From NCBI RefSeq assembly GCF_901212495.1, contig NZ_CAAKNY010000084.1, forward strand, positions 52,110 through 116,109: a stretch of DNA of 64,000 nucleotides. The letters are read 5' to 3'. The stretch comes from Collinsella aerofaciens. Its GTDB lineage: Bacteria; Actinomycetota; Coriobacteriia; Coriobacteriales; Coriobacteriaceae. The notes below the pieces were generated by a model. The model was not told where the DNA came from and made no database searches. It was given only the letters and a program-made list of their open reading frames with translations. Both the position numbers and the translations under genes were made by a program. This document shows positions 16,059 through 24,404 of the stretch, one piece after another (within the stretch, counting starts at the first letter, position 1; every line of letters starts with the position of its first letter).

Positions 16059-18050
16059 CTAGTTGGTCGTACCGGAATCGTTACCCGTGCCCGAACCCGA
16101 GCCCGAACCCGAGCCCGAACCTGAACCTGAGCCCGAACCCGAGCTAGAAAGTGCGACCGTCAGCGTAATCGTGCTGTCGGTGGATTGCTTACCGGTGGGG
16201 GAGACGCCCGTAACGGTGGCATTCTCGTTGCCGCTCACAGGGTTGCCATTCTGGTCACAGAAGCTGATGTTGTAGAAACCGGCGTTGTTGAGCGCGGTGA
16301 CGGCGGCGGAGATGCTCTTGCCGTACAGGTTGCCCGGGACGCTGGCCTTGCCGGACTTCTTGGCGATGACGACGGTGATCGTGGCACCGGGCTTCTGCTT
16401 GCCGCTGGGGTTCCAGCTAATTACGGTACCCTCGGTAACCGAGTCGTTTTCCTGGTAGCTCACGTCGACGCCAAAGCCAGCCATGTCGAGAGCGTTGCGC
16501 GCCTGGGCCTCGGTCATGTCGGTCAGATCGGGCACCGAGGTGGTGTCCGGGCCGCTGGAGACCTTGTACGAGATGGTCGTGCCCTTCTCGACCTCCTTGC
16601 CGGCAGCAGTGCTCTGTTCAAAGACCTGGCCCTCTTCGGCCTCGTTGGCTTCTTCCGAAGCGCTGCCCTTCAGGCCCACGCTTGCCAGTGCGGCCTCGGC
16701 CTGGTCCTTGGTCAGGCCGATGAGCTGCGGAACCTCAACCTTCTCGGAGGGCTTAGGGCCCTTGGAGATTACCAGGTTCACCCTCGTGCCCTTGGCCTTC
16801 TTGGTGTTGCCGTTGGGGGTCTGCTCGGCGACCTTTCCCTCGTCGACATCGTCGTTGTAGCTCTGGTCGACGGAGCCAACCTCAAGGCCGGCTTTCTTGA
16901 TCAGCTCAATAGCGGTTTCCTGGTCCTTGCCCAGCACGTCGGGCACCGTGACCTGTTCGCCACTGAACATGCCCGTGGCAAAGGCCACTACGATGCCAAT
17001 CACGGCGATGGCGGCAACCACGGCGGCGATGATCTTGTTCTTGTTGGACTTGGGCTTCTCGACCTCGTAGGAACCCGTGGAGCCCGAGACGGCGCTACGG
17101 GCGGTGTTCTGGCCGCTCACGCCCGAGACGGGACGAACCATGGCGCGCGTGGAGTCGGAAAGCTCGCGCGTCTTGGTGGCGCCCAGGTCGCCGGCGGCAC
17201 CGATGATGCGCGTGGGCTCCGAGACGTTGACGGCGCGGCCGGACAGGTAGCTGTTGAGCACCTGGCGCAGCTCGTCGGCCGTCTGGAAGCGGTTGGCCGG
17301 GTCCTTCTCCATGCACTTGAGGATGATGCGCTCCAGGTCGGCATCGACGCCCGAGTTGATCTGGCTCGGCGGAATGGGAAGCTCGTTGACCTGCTTGAGC
17401 GCGACCGAGATGGCGTCGTCGCCGTCGAAGGGCACGCGACCGGTGGCGCACTCGTACATGACGACACCCAGTGAGTAGATATCCGAGGTGGGGCCGAGGT
17501 CCTGGCCGCGGGTCTGCTCGGGGCTAACATAGTGGGCGGTGCCCAACACGTTGTTGTCCTGCGTGAGGTGGCTGTTCTTGGCGCGCGCAATGCCAAAGTC
17601 CATTACCTTGATGTTGCCGTCGGGCAGCACCATGATGTTCTGCGGCTTAATGTCGCGGTGGATGATCTCGTGCTTGTGTGCGACTGAAAGCGCGGAGCTG
17701 ATCTGCGAACCGATCTGCGCGACCTTCTTGGGATCGAGGGCGCCGTGGCTCTTGATGCCGCTCTTAAGGTCAGTGCCGCGCAGGTACTCCATGACGATGT
17801 AATAGGTGTCGCCATCCTTGCCCCAATCGTAGACGCCCACGATATAGGGGGAGGACAGGCCGGCTGCTGCCTGGGCCTCCTGCTTAAAGCGGGCGGCGAA
17901 GGTGGCGTCGCCGGCATACTGCGGCAGCATGATCTTGACGGCAACCGTGCGGTCGAGGACCTGATCCTGCGCACGGAAGACGGTCGCCATGCCGCCCGTT
18001 CCCACCTTATCCTTGAGGAGGTATCTTCCCCCGAGGACCCTCTGTTCCAT
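16059..18050 (-). CDS. pknB: PASTA-domain Ser/Thr protein kinase
   Basis: A 663-residue kinase of the PknB/Stk type. The cytoplasmic kinase domain has GTGGMATVF, the ATP lysine (AVKIM, Lys39), the catalytic HRDIKPQN (Asp133), DFGIA and SPEQ. One membrane helix lies near residue 345 (IIAAVVAAIAVIGIVVAFA). Four outside PASTA repeats follow (VPDVLGKD, VPQLIGLT, VPDLTDMT, VPGNLYGK), which bind cell-wall fragments in related kinases. The C-terminus is a Ser-Gly repeat tail. The ATG at 18050 has AGGAG 5 nt upstream. It is the last gene of a wall-signalling operon with its phosphatase and FHA partners. Confidence 0.95.
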   Translation of the reverse strand: MEQRVLGGRYLLKDKVGTGGMATVFRAQDQVLDRTVAVKIMLPQYAGDATFAARFKQEAQAAAGLSSPYIVGVYDWGKDGDTYYIVMEYLRGTDLKSGIKSHGALDPKKVAQIGSQISSALSVAHKHEIIHRDIKPQNIMVLPDGNIKVMDFGIARAKNSHLTQDNNVLGTAHYVSPEQTRGQDLGPTSDIYSLGVVMYECATGRVPFDGDDAISVALKQVNELPIPPSQINSGVDADLERIILKCMEKDPANRFQTADELRQVLNSYLSGRAVNVSEPTRIIGAAGDLGATKTRELSDSTRAMVRPVSGVSGQNTARSAVSGSTGSYEVEKPKSNKNKIIAAVVAAIAVIGIVVAFATGMFSGEQVTVPDVLGKDQETAIELIKKAGLEVGSVDQSYNDDVDEGKVAEQTPNGNTKKAKGTRVNLVISKGPKPSEKVEVPQLIGLTKDQAEAALASVGLKGSASEEANEAEEGQVFEQSTAAGKEVEKGTTISYKVSSGPDTTSVPDLTDMTEAQARNALDMAGFGVDVSYQENDSVTEGTVISWNPSGKQKPGATITVVIAKKSGKASVPGNLYGKSISAAVTALNNAGFYNISFCDQNGNPVSGNENATVTGVSPTGKQSTDSTITLTVALSSSGSGSGSGSGSGSGSGSGTGNDSGTTN
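16090..16144 (-). repeat. Hexanucleotide repeat encoding the Ser-Gly tail of PknB
   Basis: About nine copies of CCCGAR-like units (plus strand) encode alternating Ser and Gly at the C-terminus. Such arrays can change length by slippage; the tail would simply grow or shrink in steps of two residues. Confidence 0.8.
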
Positions 18051-18182
18051 TCCTGCTCCTAACATAACTATTCGCTCAACGATGTGTGTAGTACCAAATG
18101 TGTGGCCGCCGGGGCCGTGTGGCGCGTTGCCGCTAGCTCATCGGCCGCGGCGCGCCCCAAGTATCCGCTTTGATCACGGGCA

Positions 18183-21053
18183 TCACGCTCCCTGTGCGGC
18201 AAGTGCCGCGGTCAGGACGATGCCGGCGATCTTGGCCGCCTCGACGTCGTGTTTGTCGTAATCCTCCAAGGCCACCGAGATGGCAACCGTGGGTGAATCA
18301 TAAGGTGCAAAGCCAACAAACATAGAGTTGACGTTGGTGCCGCCGGTCTCGGCCGAACCGGTCTTGCCGGCAACCTTGACGCCCGGAATCTGGGCATCGG
18401 TGCCGGTACCGGACTGGACGACGGCGAGCATGGCCTGCTTGACCTGGTCGGCCGTGGTGGCACTGACGGCCTGACCAAGCGAGCGGGACTGCGTGGTCTT
18501 AACCACGGTTCCGTCCGGGGCGAGTATCTGGGATACAAAGAACGGGTCCATGATCACGCCGCTGTTGGCGATGGCCGCAGCGATCACGCAATTCTGCATA
18601 ACGGTGGTCTGCGGGCCGGGCGTGTGGTCCATGCCGACGGGCTGGCCGGCGCCCGCCCAAGCGGTCTCCCACTCGGTCATAAGCGACGGGTCGGCCATGA
18701 TGGAGGCCGTGGAGGTCAGGTCCTGGCCGAGCTTTTGGCCGTAGCCAAAGGCGTTGGCAAACTGGACGAGCGAGCTGGCGCCAATCTCGTTGGCCACCTG
18801 GCCAAAGACGACGTTGGACGACACGGCAAAGGCCTGTTGCAGGCTGATGGTGCCGTAGCTCTCGTTGGCGGAGTTGGTGACCGGCGCGTTGCCAATATCC
18901 ATGGAGCCGGGCGCCTGGTAGGTGCTGGTAAGGCTGGCGGTGCCGGTTTCGAGCGCCGCGGAGAGTGTGACGACCTTAAAGGTCGAGCCCGGGGTGTACA
19001 GCGCGTCCATGGCGCGGTCGTACATGGAGCCGTCCTCGCCGCCGCCTGCCTGCAGGAGGGCGTCGATGTTGGTGTTGTCGTAGGTGGGCGAGCTCGCGCA
19101 CGCAAGGACCGCACCGGTGCGCGGATCCATGACCACCACAGCGCCCTTAAAGCCCTTGAGCGCCTGCTCGGCAGCCGTCTGGATGCGCGAGTCGATGGTG
19201 AGCTTGGCGGTATTGCCCGGCTGGGTCTGCCCCGCGAGCGACGCGATGGCGTTGTTCCAGCTGGAGTAATCCTTGGAGCCGGTGAGCGTATCGTTCATGA
19301 CGCTCTCGATGCCGGCGGTGCCGTATTGCTGACTCACGTAGCCCACCACGTGCGCGGCCATGTTGCCGTTGGGGTAGGAACGGGCGTAGGTGCCGTCCTC
19401 CTGCTGCAGCGACTCGGCTAGCGTCACGCCGTCGGACGTGATGATGGAGCCACGCTGGATGTACTTGGAGCGGGCGATGGTGTGGTTGTTGGTCGGCATA
19501 TCCTGGTAGTCCTTCGCCTTGATGACCTGGACATAGGTGAGGTTGCCGATAAGGATGGCGAACAGCGCCGTGAAGGCAAGCACGGCACGAGTCAGACGGT
19601 TGGCAAGTGCCACGCGGCCGAGCACGCCGGACTCGGGCGTGTCGAGCAGGCGACGACGCATGCGAGAACCCGTGGAGCGGTTGCCGTGGCTGTAGGAAGG
19701 TGCGTTGGCAAAACGCGTACCGGTCGGGGCAGCGGCGGATGCGACCTGGTCATCGGTGATGGCGGCCATGGTGCCGGTGCCGGTGAGCTCGGCTTCGCGT
19801 CCGGTCGCCTCGTCGCCGGCGCGCAGCAGCAGCGCGACGATAATAAAGCTCGCCAGCAGCGAGGAGCCGCCCTGGCTCATAAAGGGCAGGGTGACGCCGG
19901 TCAGCGGGATCAGGCGGGTTACGCCGCCAACGATTAAGAATGCCTGGAAGCTGATGGCCGCCGTAAGGCCGGTCGCGCTAAAGGCGGCAAGGTCGGACTT
20001 GGCGCGGGCGGCCGTGGTGAGGCCACGCACGGCAAAAAGCATAAACAGGATGAGCACGGCGCCGCCGCCCAAAAGGCCCATTTCCTCGCCGATGGCCGAG
20101 AAGATAAAGTCGGACTCGACGACGGGGATGTTGTTTGCCATGCCGTTGCCAATGCCGACGCCGGCCAGACCGCCGTCGGCCAGCGAGTAAAGTGACTGTA
20201 CGATCTGGTAGCCCTGGCCCTGGGCGTCCTTAAACGGATCGGCCCAGACCTGGAAACGCACCTGCACGTGCGACAGGAACTTGTAGGCGCCCACGGCCCC
20301 AACGGCTAGCAGCGCAAGGCCGATGATGACGTACGAAAGGCGTCCCGTGGCAACATAGAGCATCAGCAAAAAGATGGTGTAGAACAGGACGGCCGAGCCC
20401 AGGTCGCGTTCGAAGACGACGATGAGCAGGCACACGCCCCACACGGCAAACAGCGGCAACAGCAGGCGGAAGCGCGGAATCTTGAGGCCCAGGATCTTGC
20501 GGTTGGAGATGGAGAGCAGCTCGCGGTTCTCGGCCAGATAGCCTGCCAAGAACAGGACGATGAAGACCTTGGCGAACTCGCCGGGCTGGATGGTGAAGCC
20601 CGCGATGCGAATCCACAACTTGGAGCCCGAGATCGTGGTGCCGATAAAGATCGGCAGCATCAGCAGAATGATGCCGATAATGCCAAAGGTGTACTTGTAG
20701 CGCATGACCACGTCGAGATTCTTGACCAGTGCGAGCGTTCCCACCATGAGCGCCACCGAGACAAACAGGATGATGAGCTGCGAGATGGCGAGGTCGGGGG
20801 CCAGGCGCGTCACGAATGTGATGCCGATGCCCGAGAGCACAAAGACGATGGGCAGGATGGCGGGGTCGGCGCCGGGCGCCAGGATGCGCACGGCGATATG
20901 CGCCGCGGCGAAGGCGGCGAACAGACCGATCGGCACGGCGAGCGTCTCAAAGGAAATCGTGGCACCCGCGGTGAGCACGTACATCGCATAGAGCAGGATG
21001 ACGGGGAACGCCGAGGCGATGAGCAAGAGCAGTTCGGTGTTGCGGCGACTCAT
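18183..21053 (-). CDS. Fused RodA/FtsW glycosyltransferase and class B penicillin-binding protein
   Basis: A 956-residue fusion. Residues 1-435 form a SEDS protein with about ten membrane helices (ITFVTRLAPDLA, QPGEFAKVF, ERDLGSAVLFY and AIGEEMGLLGG regions), which polymerises glycan. A further helix near 510 leads to a class B PBP with IQRGSIITSDG, the catalytic STFK (Ser near 690), SSN and KTGS (about 895), which cross-links peptides. In mycobacteria rodA and pbpA are separate neighbours; here they are one chain. The ATG at 21053 has AAAGGGAG upstream, 17 bases after the phosphatase stop; a longer Pro/Arg-rich N-terminus from 21179 would overlap that gene. Confidence 0.93.
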   Translation of the reverse strand: MSRRNTELLLLIASAFPVILLYAMYVLTAGATISFETLAVPIGLFAAFAAAHIAVRILAPGADPAILPIVFVLSGIGITFVTRLAPDLAISQLIILFVSVALMVGTLALVKNLDVVMRYKYTFGIIGIILLMLPIFIGTTISGSKLWIRIAGFTIQPGEFAKVFIVLFLAGYLAENRELLSISNRKILGLKIPRFRLLLPLFAVWGVCLLIVVFERDLGSAVLFYTIFLLMLYVATGRLSYVIIGLALLAVGAVGAYKFLSHVQVRFQVWADPFKDAQGQGYQIVQSLYSLADGGLAGVGIGNGMANNIPVVESDFIFSAIGEEMGLLGGGAVLILFMLFAVRGLTTAARAKSDLAAFSATGLTAAISFQAFLIVGGVTRLIPLTGVTLPFMSQGGSSLLASFIIVALLLRAGDEATGREAELTGTGTMAAITDDQVASAAAPTGTRFANAPSYSHGNRSTGSRMRRRLLDTPESGVLGRVALANRLTRAVLAFTALFAILIGNLTYVQVIKAKDYQDMPTNNHTIARSKYIQRGSIITSDGVTLAESLQQEDGTYARSYPNGNMAAHVVGYVSQQYGTAGIESVMNDTLTGSKDYSSWNNAIASLAGQTQPGNTAKLTIDSRIQTAAEQALKGFKGAVVVMDPRTGAVLACASSPTYDNTNIDALLQAGGGEDGSMYDRAMDALYTPGSTFKVVTLSAALETGTASLTSTYQAPGSMDIGNAPVTNSANESYGTISLQQAFAVSSNVVFGQVANEIGASSLVQFANAFGYGQKLGQDLTSTASIMADPSLMTEWETAWAGAGQPVGMDHTPGPQTTVMQNCVIAAAIANSGVIMDPFFVSQILAPDGTVVKTTQSRSLGQAVSATTADQVKQAMLAVVQSGTGTDAQIPGVKVAGKTGSAETGGTNVNSMFVGFAPYDSPTVAISVALEDYDKHDVEAAKIAGIVLTAALAAQGA

Positions 21054-21069
21054 AAGCGGCACTCCCTTT

Positions 21070-22974
21070 CTAATTCTTATCGGAGGCTTCGGCCTCGGCT
21101 GACTGTTCGGCGGTTTTCTCGGAATCTGACTCGGAGGTGGATTTCTGATCGGTGTTGTCGCGAATCGTTTGCGCGTCAATCACCTGACGGGTCTGCTCCT
21201 CGTCAATCTGATGGCGGTACTTGGAAATGGTGTCCTGCGCATCGTCGACACTCGTTTGCGGAATGCCTGCCTTCAGGCGGTTTTGCGTGTCTTCGGGCAG
21301 GTCGGACAGCTTGATGCTGGTTTCGCTCTCGAGCCAGTGGAGCTCGACCCCGAGCGTCTTGCCGGGCAGGCCGCGCCAGACGGCGACATTGCCGTGGTAG
21401 GTTCCCAAGTAATAGGAGCCGGTGACGCCCGTGTATGCCCAGATGCCTGCTACCAGCACAAAGACAAGGGCCAGGACGGCGGCGATGGTGACATTGCGGC
21501 GTCGGAGGCGTTTTGCCTCGCGCATGACGCCGTCGTCGACCAGGTCGACGACCACCACGGTCACATTGTCGTGGCCGCCGGCGGCGAGCGCCGCGTCCAC
21601 CAAGTTGTCGACACAGATCTGTGCGGTCGAGGACTGCGTAGCGATGTTCTCGATATCGCTATCGGGAATCATGCTCGAAAGACCGTCGGAGCACAGAATC
21701 AAGCGGTCGCCTTCCTCGATGTGCAGGGTAAAGTGGTCGGCATACATGGCGGGATCCGAGCCCAGCGCGCGGGTGATGACCGAGCGGTTGGGGTGGACAC
21801 GGGCCTCGTCGGCCGTAATCTCGCCGGCATCCACGAGCTCCTCCACGTAGGAGTGGTCGCGGGTCACGCGGATGAGCGTGCCCTCGTGGAGTAGGTAGGC
21901 GCGCGAGTCGCCCACGTGGGCGATGGCGAGCGTGTCGTTTTCGATGTAGGCGCAGGTGGCCGTGCATCCCATGCCGGGTTTGCCCAGGCCGTTGAGGGCG
22001 GCCTCGATCACGGCGGCGTTGGCGGCCTCGACGGCTGCGGCCAGGCGCGCGGCGTCGGCGGACTGCGGCGCCGTCTTGGCGATGGTCTCGACGGCGATGG
22101 AGGACGCCACCTCGCCGGCGGCGTGTCCTCCCATGCCGTCGCACACGCAAAAGAGCGGCGACTGCACCAGATAGGAGTCCTCATTGTGCGGGCGTACACA
22201 TCCGACGTCGGAGCGGGCGCCCCACATAAGCTGCGTGGTGGTGCCGGCGTCGTAGGTCGAGTCGGTCTCGATGCGCTCGTCGGCCAGTGGCTCAAAGCTC
22301 ATGGTCGAGCCGGGATCTTTGAGCTTTGCCTCCACGGCGGCGACATCGATCTCGGCGGTGTCGCCGGGGGAGACGGTGTCGGCATCGTTGCCCGACTCGG
22401 CGTCGGAGACGTCCGGAAGGCCGAGATCTTCGGTTACGCGGTCGGCGGGATCGCCGTCCTGCTGCGGCTCGGCAGCCGTCGGCTCGGGCGTCGCAAAGTG
22501 CGACGGCGCGGGCGTGCTCTGGGGTTGAGCGGAGGGCTCGGGAGCTGTGGCGGGCGCGGCAACGGGCTGCTCGACTTCGGCAGGCGTTGCGGGTGCGGGT
22601 GCCGCCTCGCTTGCCGGGGCGACGGGGAATACCGGCGCGGCAGGCTCGGGGGCTGCAAACACGGCAACGCTCTCGTTAATCGCCTCGGCGACGGGCTCGG
22701 CAAAGTGAGCCGGTGCGGGCGTTGCCTTCGGTTCCGCGGGCTGCTCGGCGGTGTGCGCGCCGATGGGGGCGTCGAGCAGCCCGGTGTCGGCGTCCTCGTC
22801 ATCGTCATCGACGAGTGCCGGATATTCTTGAGTTACATGCGAAAGAGGCAGGGAGAACACGGTGTCCTCGGGCTCTACGGTCGCAGGGCGCGCCGGAGCG
22901 GCATGAGCCGGTGCAGCTGCGGGGACAGTCGGCGTCTCGGGCATGGTTGCGGACTTGTTCTCCTCGTCGATCAT
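21070..22974 (-). CDS. pstP: PP2C-type Ser/Thr phosphatase with long acidic N-terminus
   Basis: A 634-residue phosphatase that should reverse the action of the operon's kinases. Residues 1-245 are Ala/Pro/Glu-rich and probably disordered. The PP2C domain spans about 250-490 with RPHNEDSY, VCDGMGGHAAGE, AHVGDSRAY, LILCSDGLS and GGHDNVTVVVVD, which bind the metal ions. A membrane helix lies near 492-515 (TIAAVLALVFVLVAGIWAY) and an outside tail of about 115 residues follows. The start overlaps the fhaB stop (ATGA). Mycobacterial PstP lacks such a long N-terminal extension. Confidence 0.92.
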   Translation of the reverse strand: MIDEENKSATMPETPTVPAAAPAHAAPARPATVEPEDTVFSLPLSHVTQEYPALVDDDDEDADTGLLDAPIGAHTAEQPAEPKATPAPAHFAEPVAEAINESVAVFAAPEPAAPVFPVAPASEAAPAPATPAEVEQPVAAPATAPEPSAQPQSTPAPSHFATPEPTAAEPQQDGDPADRVTEDLGLPDVSDAESGNDADTVSPGDTAEIDVAAVEAKLKDPGSTMSFEPLADERIETDSTYDAGTTTQLMWGARSDVGCVRPHNEDSYLVQSPLFCVCDGMGGHAAGEVASSIAVETIAKTAPQSADAARLAAAVEAANAAVIEAALNGLGKPGMGCTATCAYIENDTLAIAHVGDSRAYLLHEGTLIRVTRDHSYVEELVDAGEITADEARVHPNRSVITRALGSDPAMYADHFTLHIEEGDRLILCSDGLSSMIPDSDIENIATQSSTAQICVDNLVDAALAAGGHDNVTVVVVDLVDDGVMREAKRLRRRNVTIAAVLALVFVLVAGIWAYTGVTGSYYLGTYHGNVAVWRGLPGKTLGVELHWLESETSIKLSDLPEDTQNRLKAGIPQTSVDDAQDTISKYRHQIDEEQTRQVIDAQTIRDNTDQKSTSESDSEKTAEQSAEAEASDKN

Positions 22975-23387
22975 CGACGGTTCACCTTCATGACCACGTC
23001 GCCAATCTGGACCTCGTCACCCTCGCGCAGCGTTGCGGGCTCCACCAGCTGACGGCCGTTAACGAGCGTGCCGTTCAGCGAGTTGAGGTCCTCGATGATG
23101 AGTGCCGGGCCCTGCAGCGAAAAGCGTGCGTGCGAGGCCGAGACAAACGGTTCGTTGATACAGATGTCCGAGGACGGCGAGCGGCCCACGATGACGGGGC
23201 CGAGCATGTCTACATGGATGCCACGGATGCCGCGCGGACCCTTGTCCACATCGATCGTCCAGATAGCGGAGTCGCGGCGCTGGCCGCGTACGAGTCCCAC
23301 GCCGGTTTTCATGACGGCGAACAGGAAGATGTAGAGCAGGGCGACCAGGACGATGCGGCCTGCAAAAAGGACGATATCGATGTTCAT
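22971..23387 (-). CDS. fhaB: FHA domain protein FhaB, membrane anchored
   Basis: A 138-residue protein: one N-terminal membrane helix (IVLFAGRIVLVALLYIFLF) and a C-terminal FHA domain with GPVIVGRSPSSDI, VSASHARF and DLNSLNGTLVNG, which binds phosphothreonine. In mycobacteria FhaB (FipA) connects kinase signals to septum and wall enzymes. Six bases separate it from the fhaA stop, and its own stop overlaps the phosphatase start. Confidence 0.92.
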   Translation of the reverse strand: MNIDIVLFAGRIVLVALLYIFLFAVMKTGVGLVRGQRRDSAIWTIDVDKGPRGIRGIHVDMLGPVIVGRSPSSDICINEPFVSASHARFSLQGPALIIEDLNSLNGTLVNGRQLVEPATLREGDEVQIGDVVMKVNRR

Positions 23388-23393
23388 AAGCGA

Positions 23394-24404
23394 CTATCCC
23401 CTAAATTCAAAGGTGCTTAGGCCAAACGTCAGCAGGTCGCCGTTGCGCAGCGGGCAGCGCGTGATGCGGCGGTTGTTGACGAGCGTGCCGTTGGTGGAGT
23501 TGAGGTCCTCGATCGACCAGTCCGAGCCGGTAAAGGTGAGCTGGGCGTGACGGCGCGACACGTTGGGGTCGCGCAGGGCGATGTCCGAAACCGAACGCTC
23601 GCGACCGATGGTCACCTGCGCGGAAGTGATGCTGTGGCTCTCGCCGCTCACGACGTCGACGAGCTGGGCAAGCGGGCGCTGCGGGGCGCGAGAGCTTGCC
23701 ATGTTGGAGGCGATGCTGGCTGCGGCGCCCAGGCCCACGGCGGCGCCGGTCGCGGCGGCTCCGCCCATGCCGGCAAGCGCGTCGCGCGAGACGGTTTGTG
23801 GCACGGGAATGGGTGCGGCGGCGGGGTCGGGGACGTTGGGCGCAAAGGGATCGGCCGCGGCGAGCGGGTCGGGAGCGGCGACACGGGGCGCCGGCTGCTG
23901 GGGCATGGCGGCGGGGTGCTGTTGCTGCGGAGCGGCGAATTGCTGCTTGCCGGCGCGGGGAGCGCTGACGGCACGGCTTGCGGCCGAGTTGTTCTGGCCC
24001 AGGCCATTCTGGTAGGCGCGCTCTTCCTCGTACAGACGACCGAGCGTGGGGGCGTCGACGTTCTCGGCAAAGACCGAGAACTTACCGGCACGCAGCTGCG
24101 GGTCGATCATAAAGCGAACGAGGGGCTCGCCGACAAACACATAGCGGCGCTTTTCGGCCTGTGCCTTCACAAACTCGCGGACTTCGCGCGAAAGCTCGGG
24201 GTAGAACGGGGCGAGCATGGGATCGTCATCGACGGCGATCAGGATGGTATAGAGTGCCGGCGCGGTGTTGACGCCGTTGATCACCAGAGTCTGATCCTCC
24301 ATGTCGCGAGCGGCCTGCTTGGCAAGCTTCTTAAAGGAGAACGGGGCACGGGTGGCACCGAAGATGCCGGCCACGTGGTCCTCGAAGATGTTCAGGAAGT
24401 TCAC
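23394..24404 (-). CDS. fhaA: DUF3662/FHA domain protein FhaA
   Basis: A 336-residue cytoplasmic protein. The N-terminal 125 residues match the DUF3662 domain found with FHA in actinobacterial FhaA (NIFEDHVAGIF, VNTAPALYTILIA, RYVFVGEPLVRF). A Pro/Ala/Gln-rich linker follows, and the C-terminal FHA domain has VTIGRERSVSDI, VSRRHAQLTF and DLNSTNGTLVNN. The GTG start at 24404 overlaps the stop of the kinase before it (GTGA). FhaA binds phosphorylated targets of the Pkn kinases. Confidence 0.92.
   Translation of the reverse strand: MNFLNIFEDHVAGIFGATRAPFSFKKLAKQAARDMEDQTLVINGVNTAPALYTILIAVDDDPMLAPFYPELSREVREFVKAQAEKRRYVFVGEPLVRFMIDPQLRAGKFSVFAENVDAPTLGRLYEEERAYQNGLGQNNSAASRAVSAPRAGKQQFAAPQQQHPAAMPQQPAPRVAAPDPLAAADPFAPNVPDPAAAPIPVPQTVSRDALAGMGGAAATGAAVGLGAAASIASNMASSRAPQRPLAQLVDVVSGESHSITSAQVTIGRERSVSDIALRDPNVSRRHAQLTFTGSDWSIEDLNSTNGTLVNNRRITRCPLRNGDLLTFGLSTFEFRG

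Noticed and set aside
16090-16144. Intergenic or regulatory repeat
   Set aside because: The hexanucleotide array lies inside pknB and simply encodes a Ser-Gly tail.
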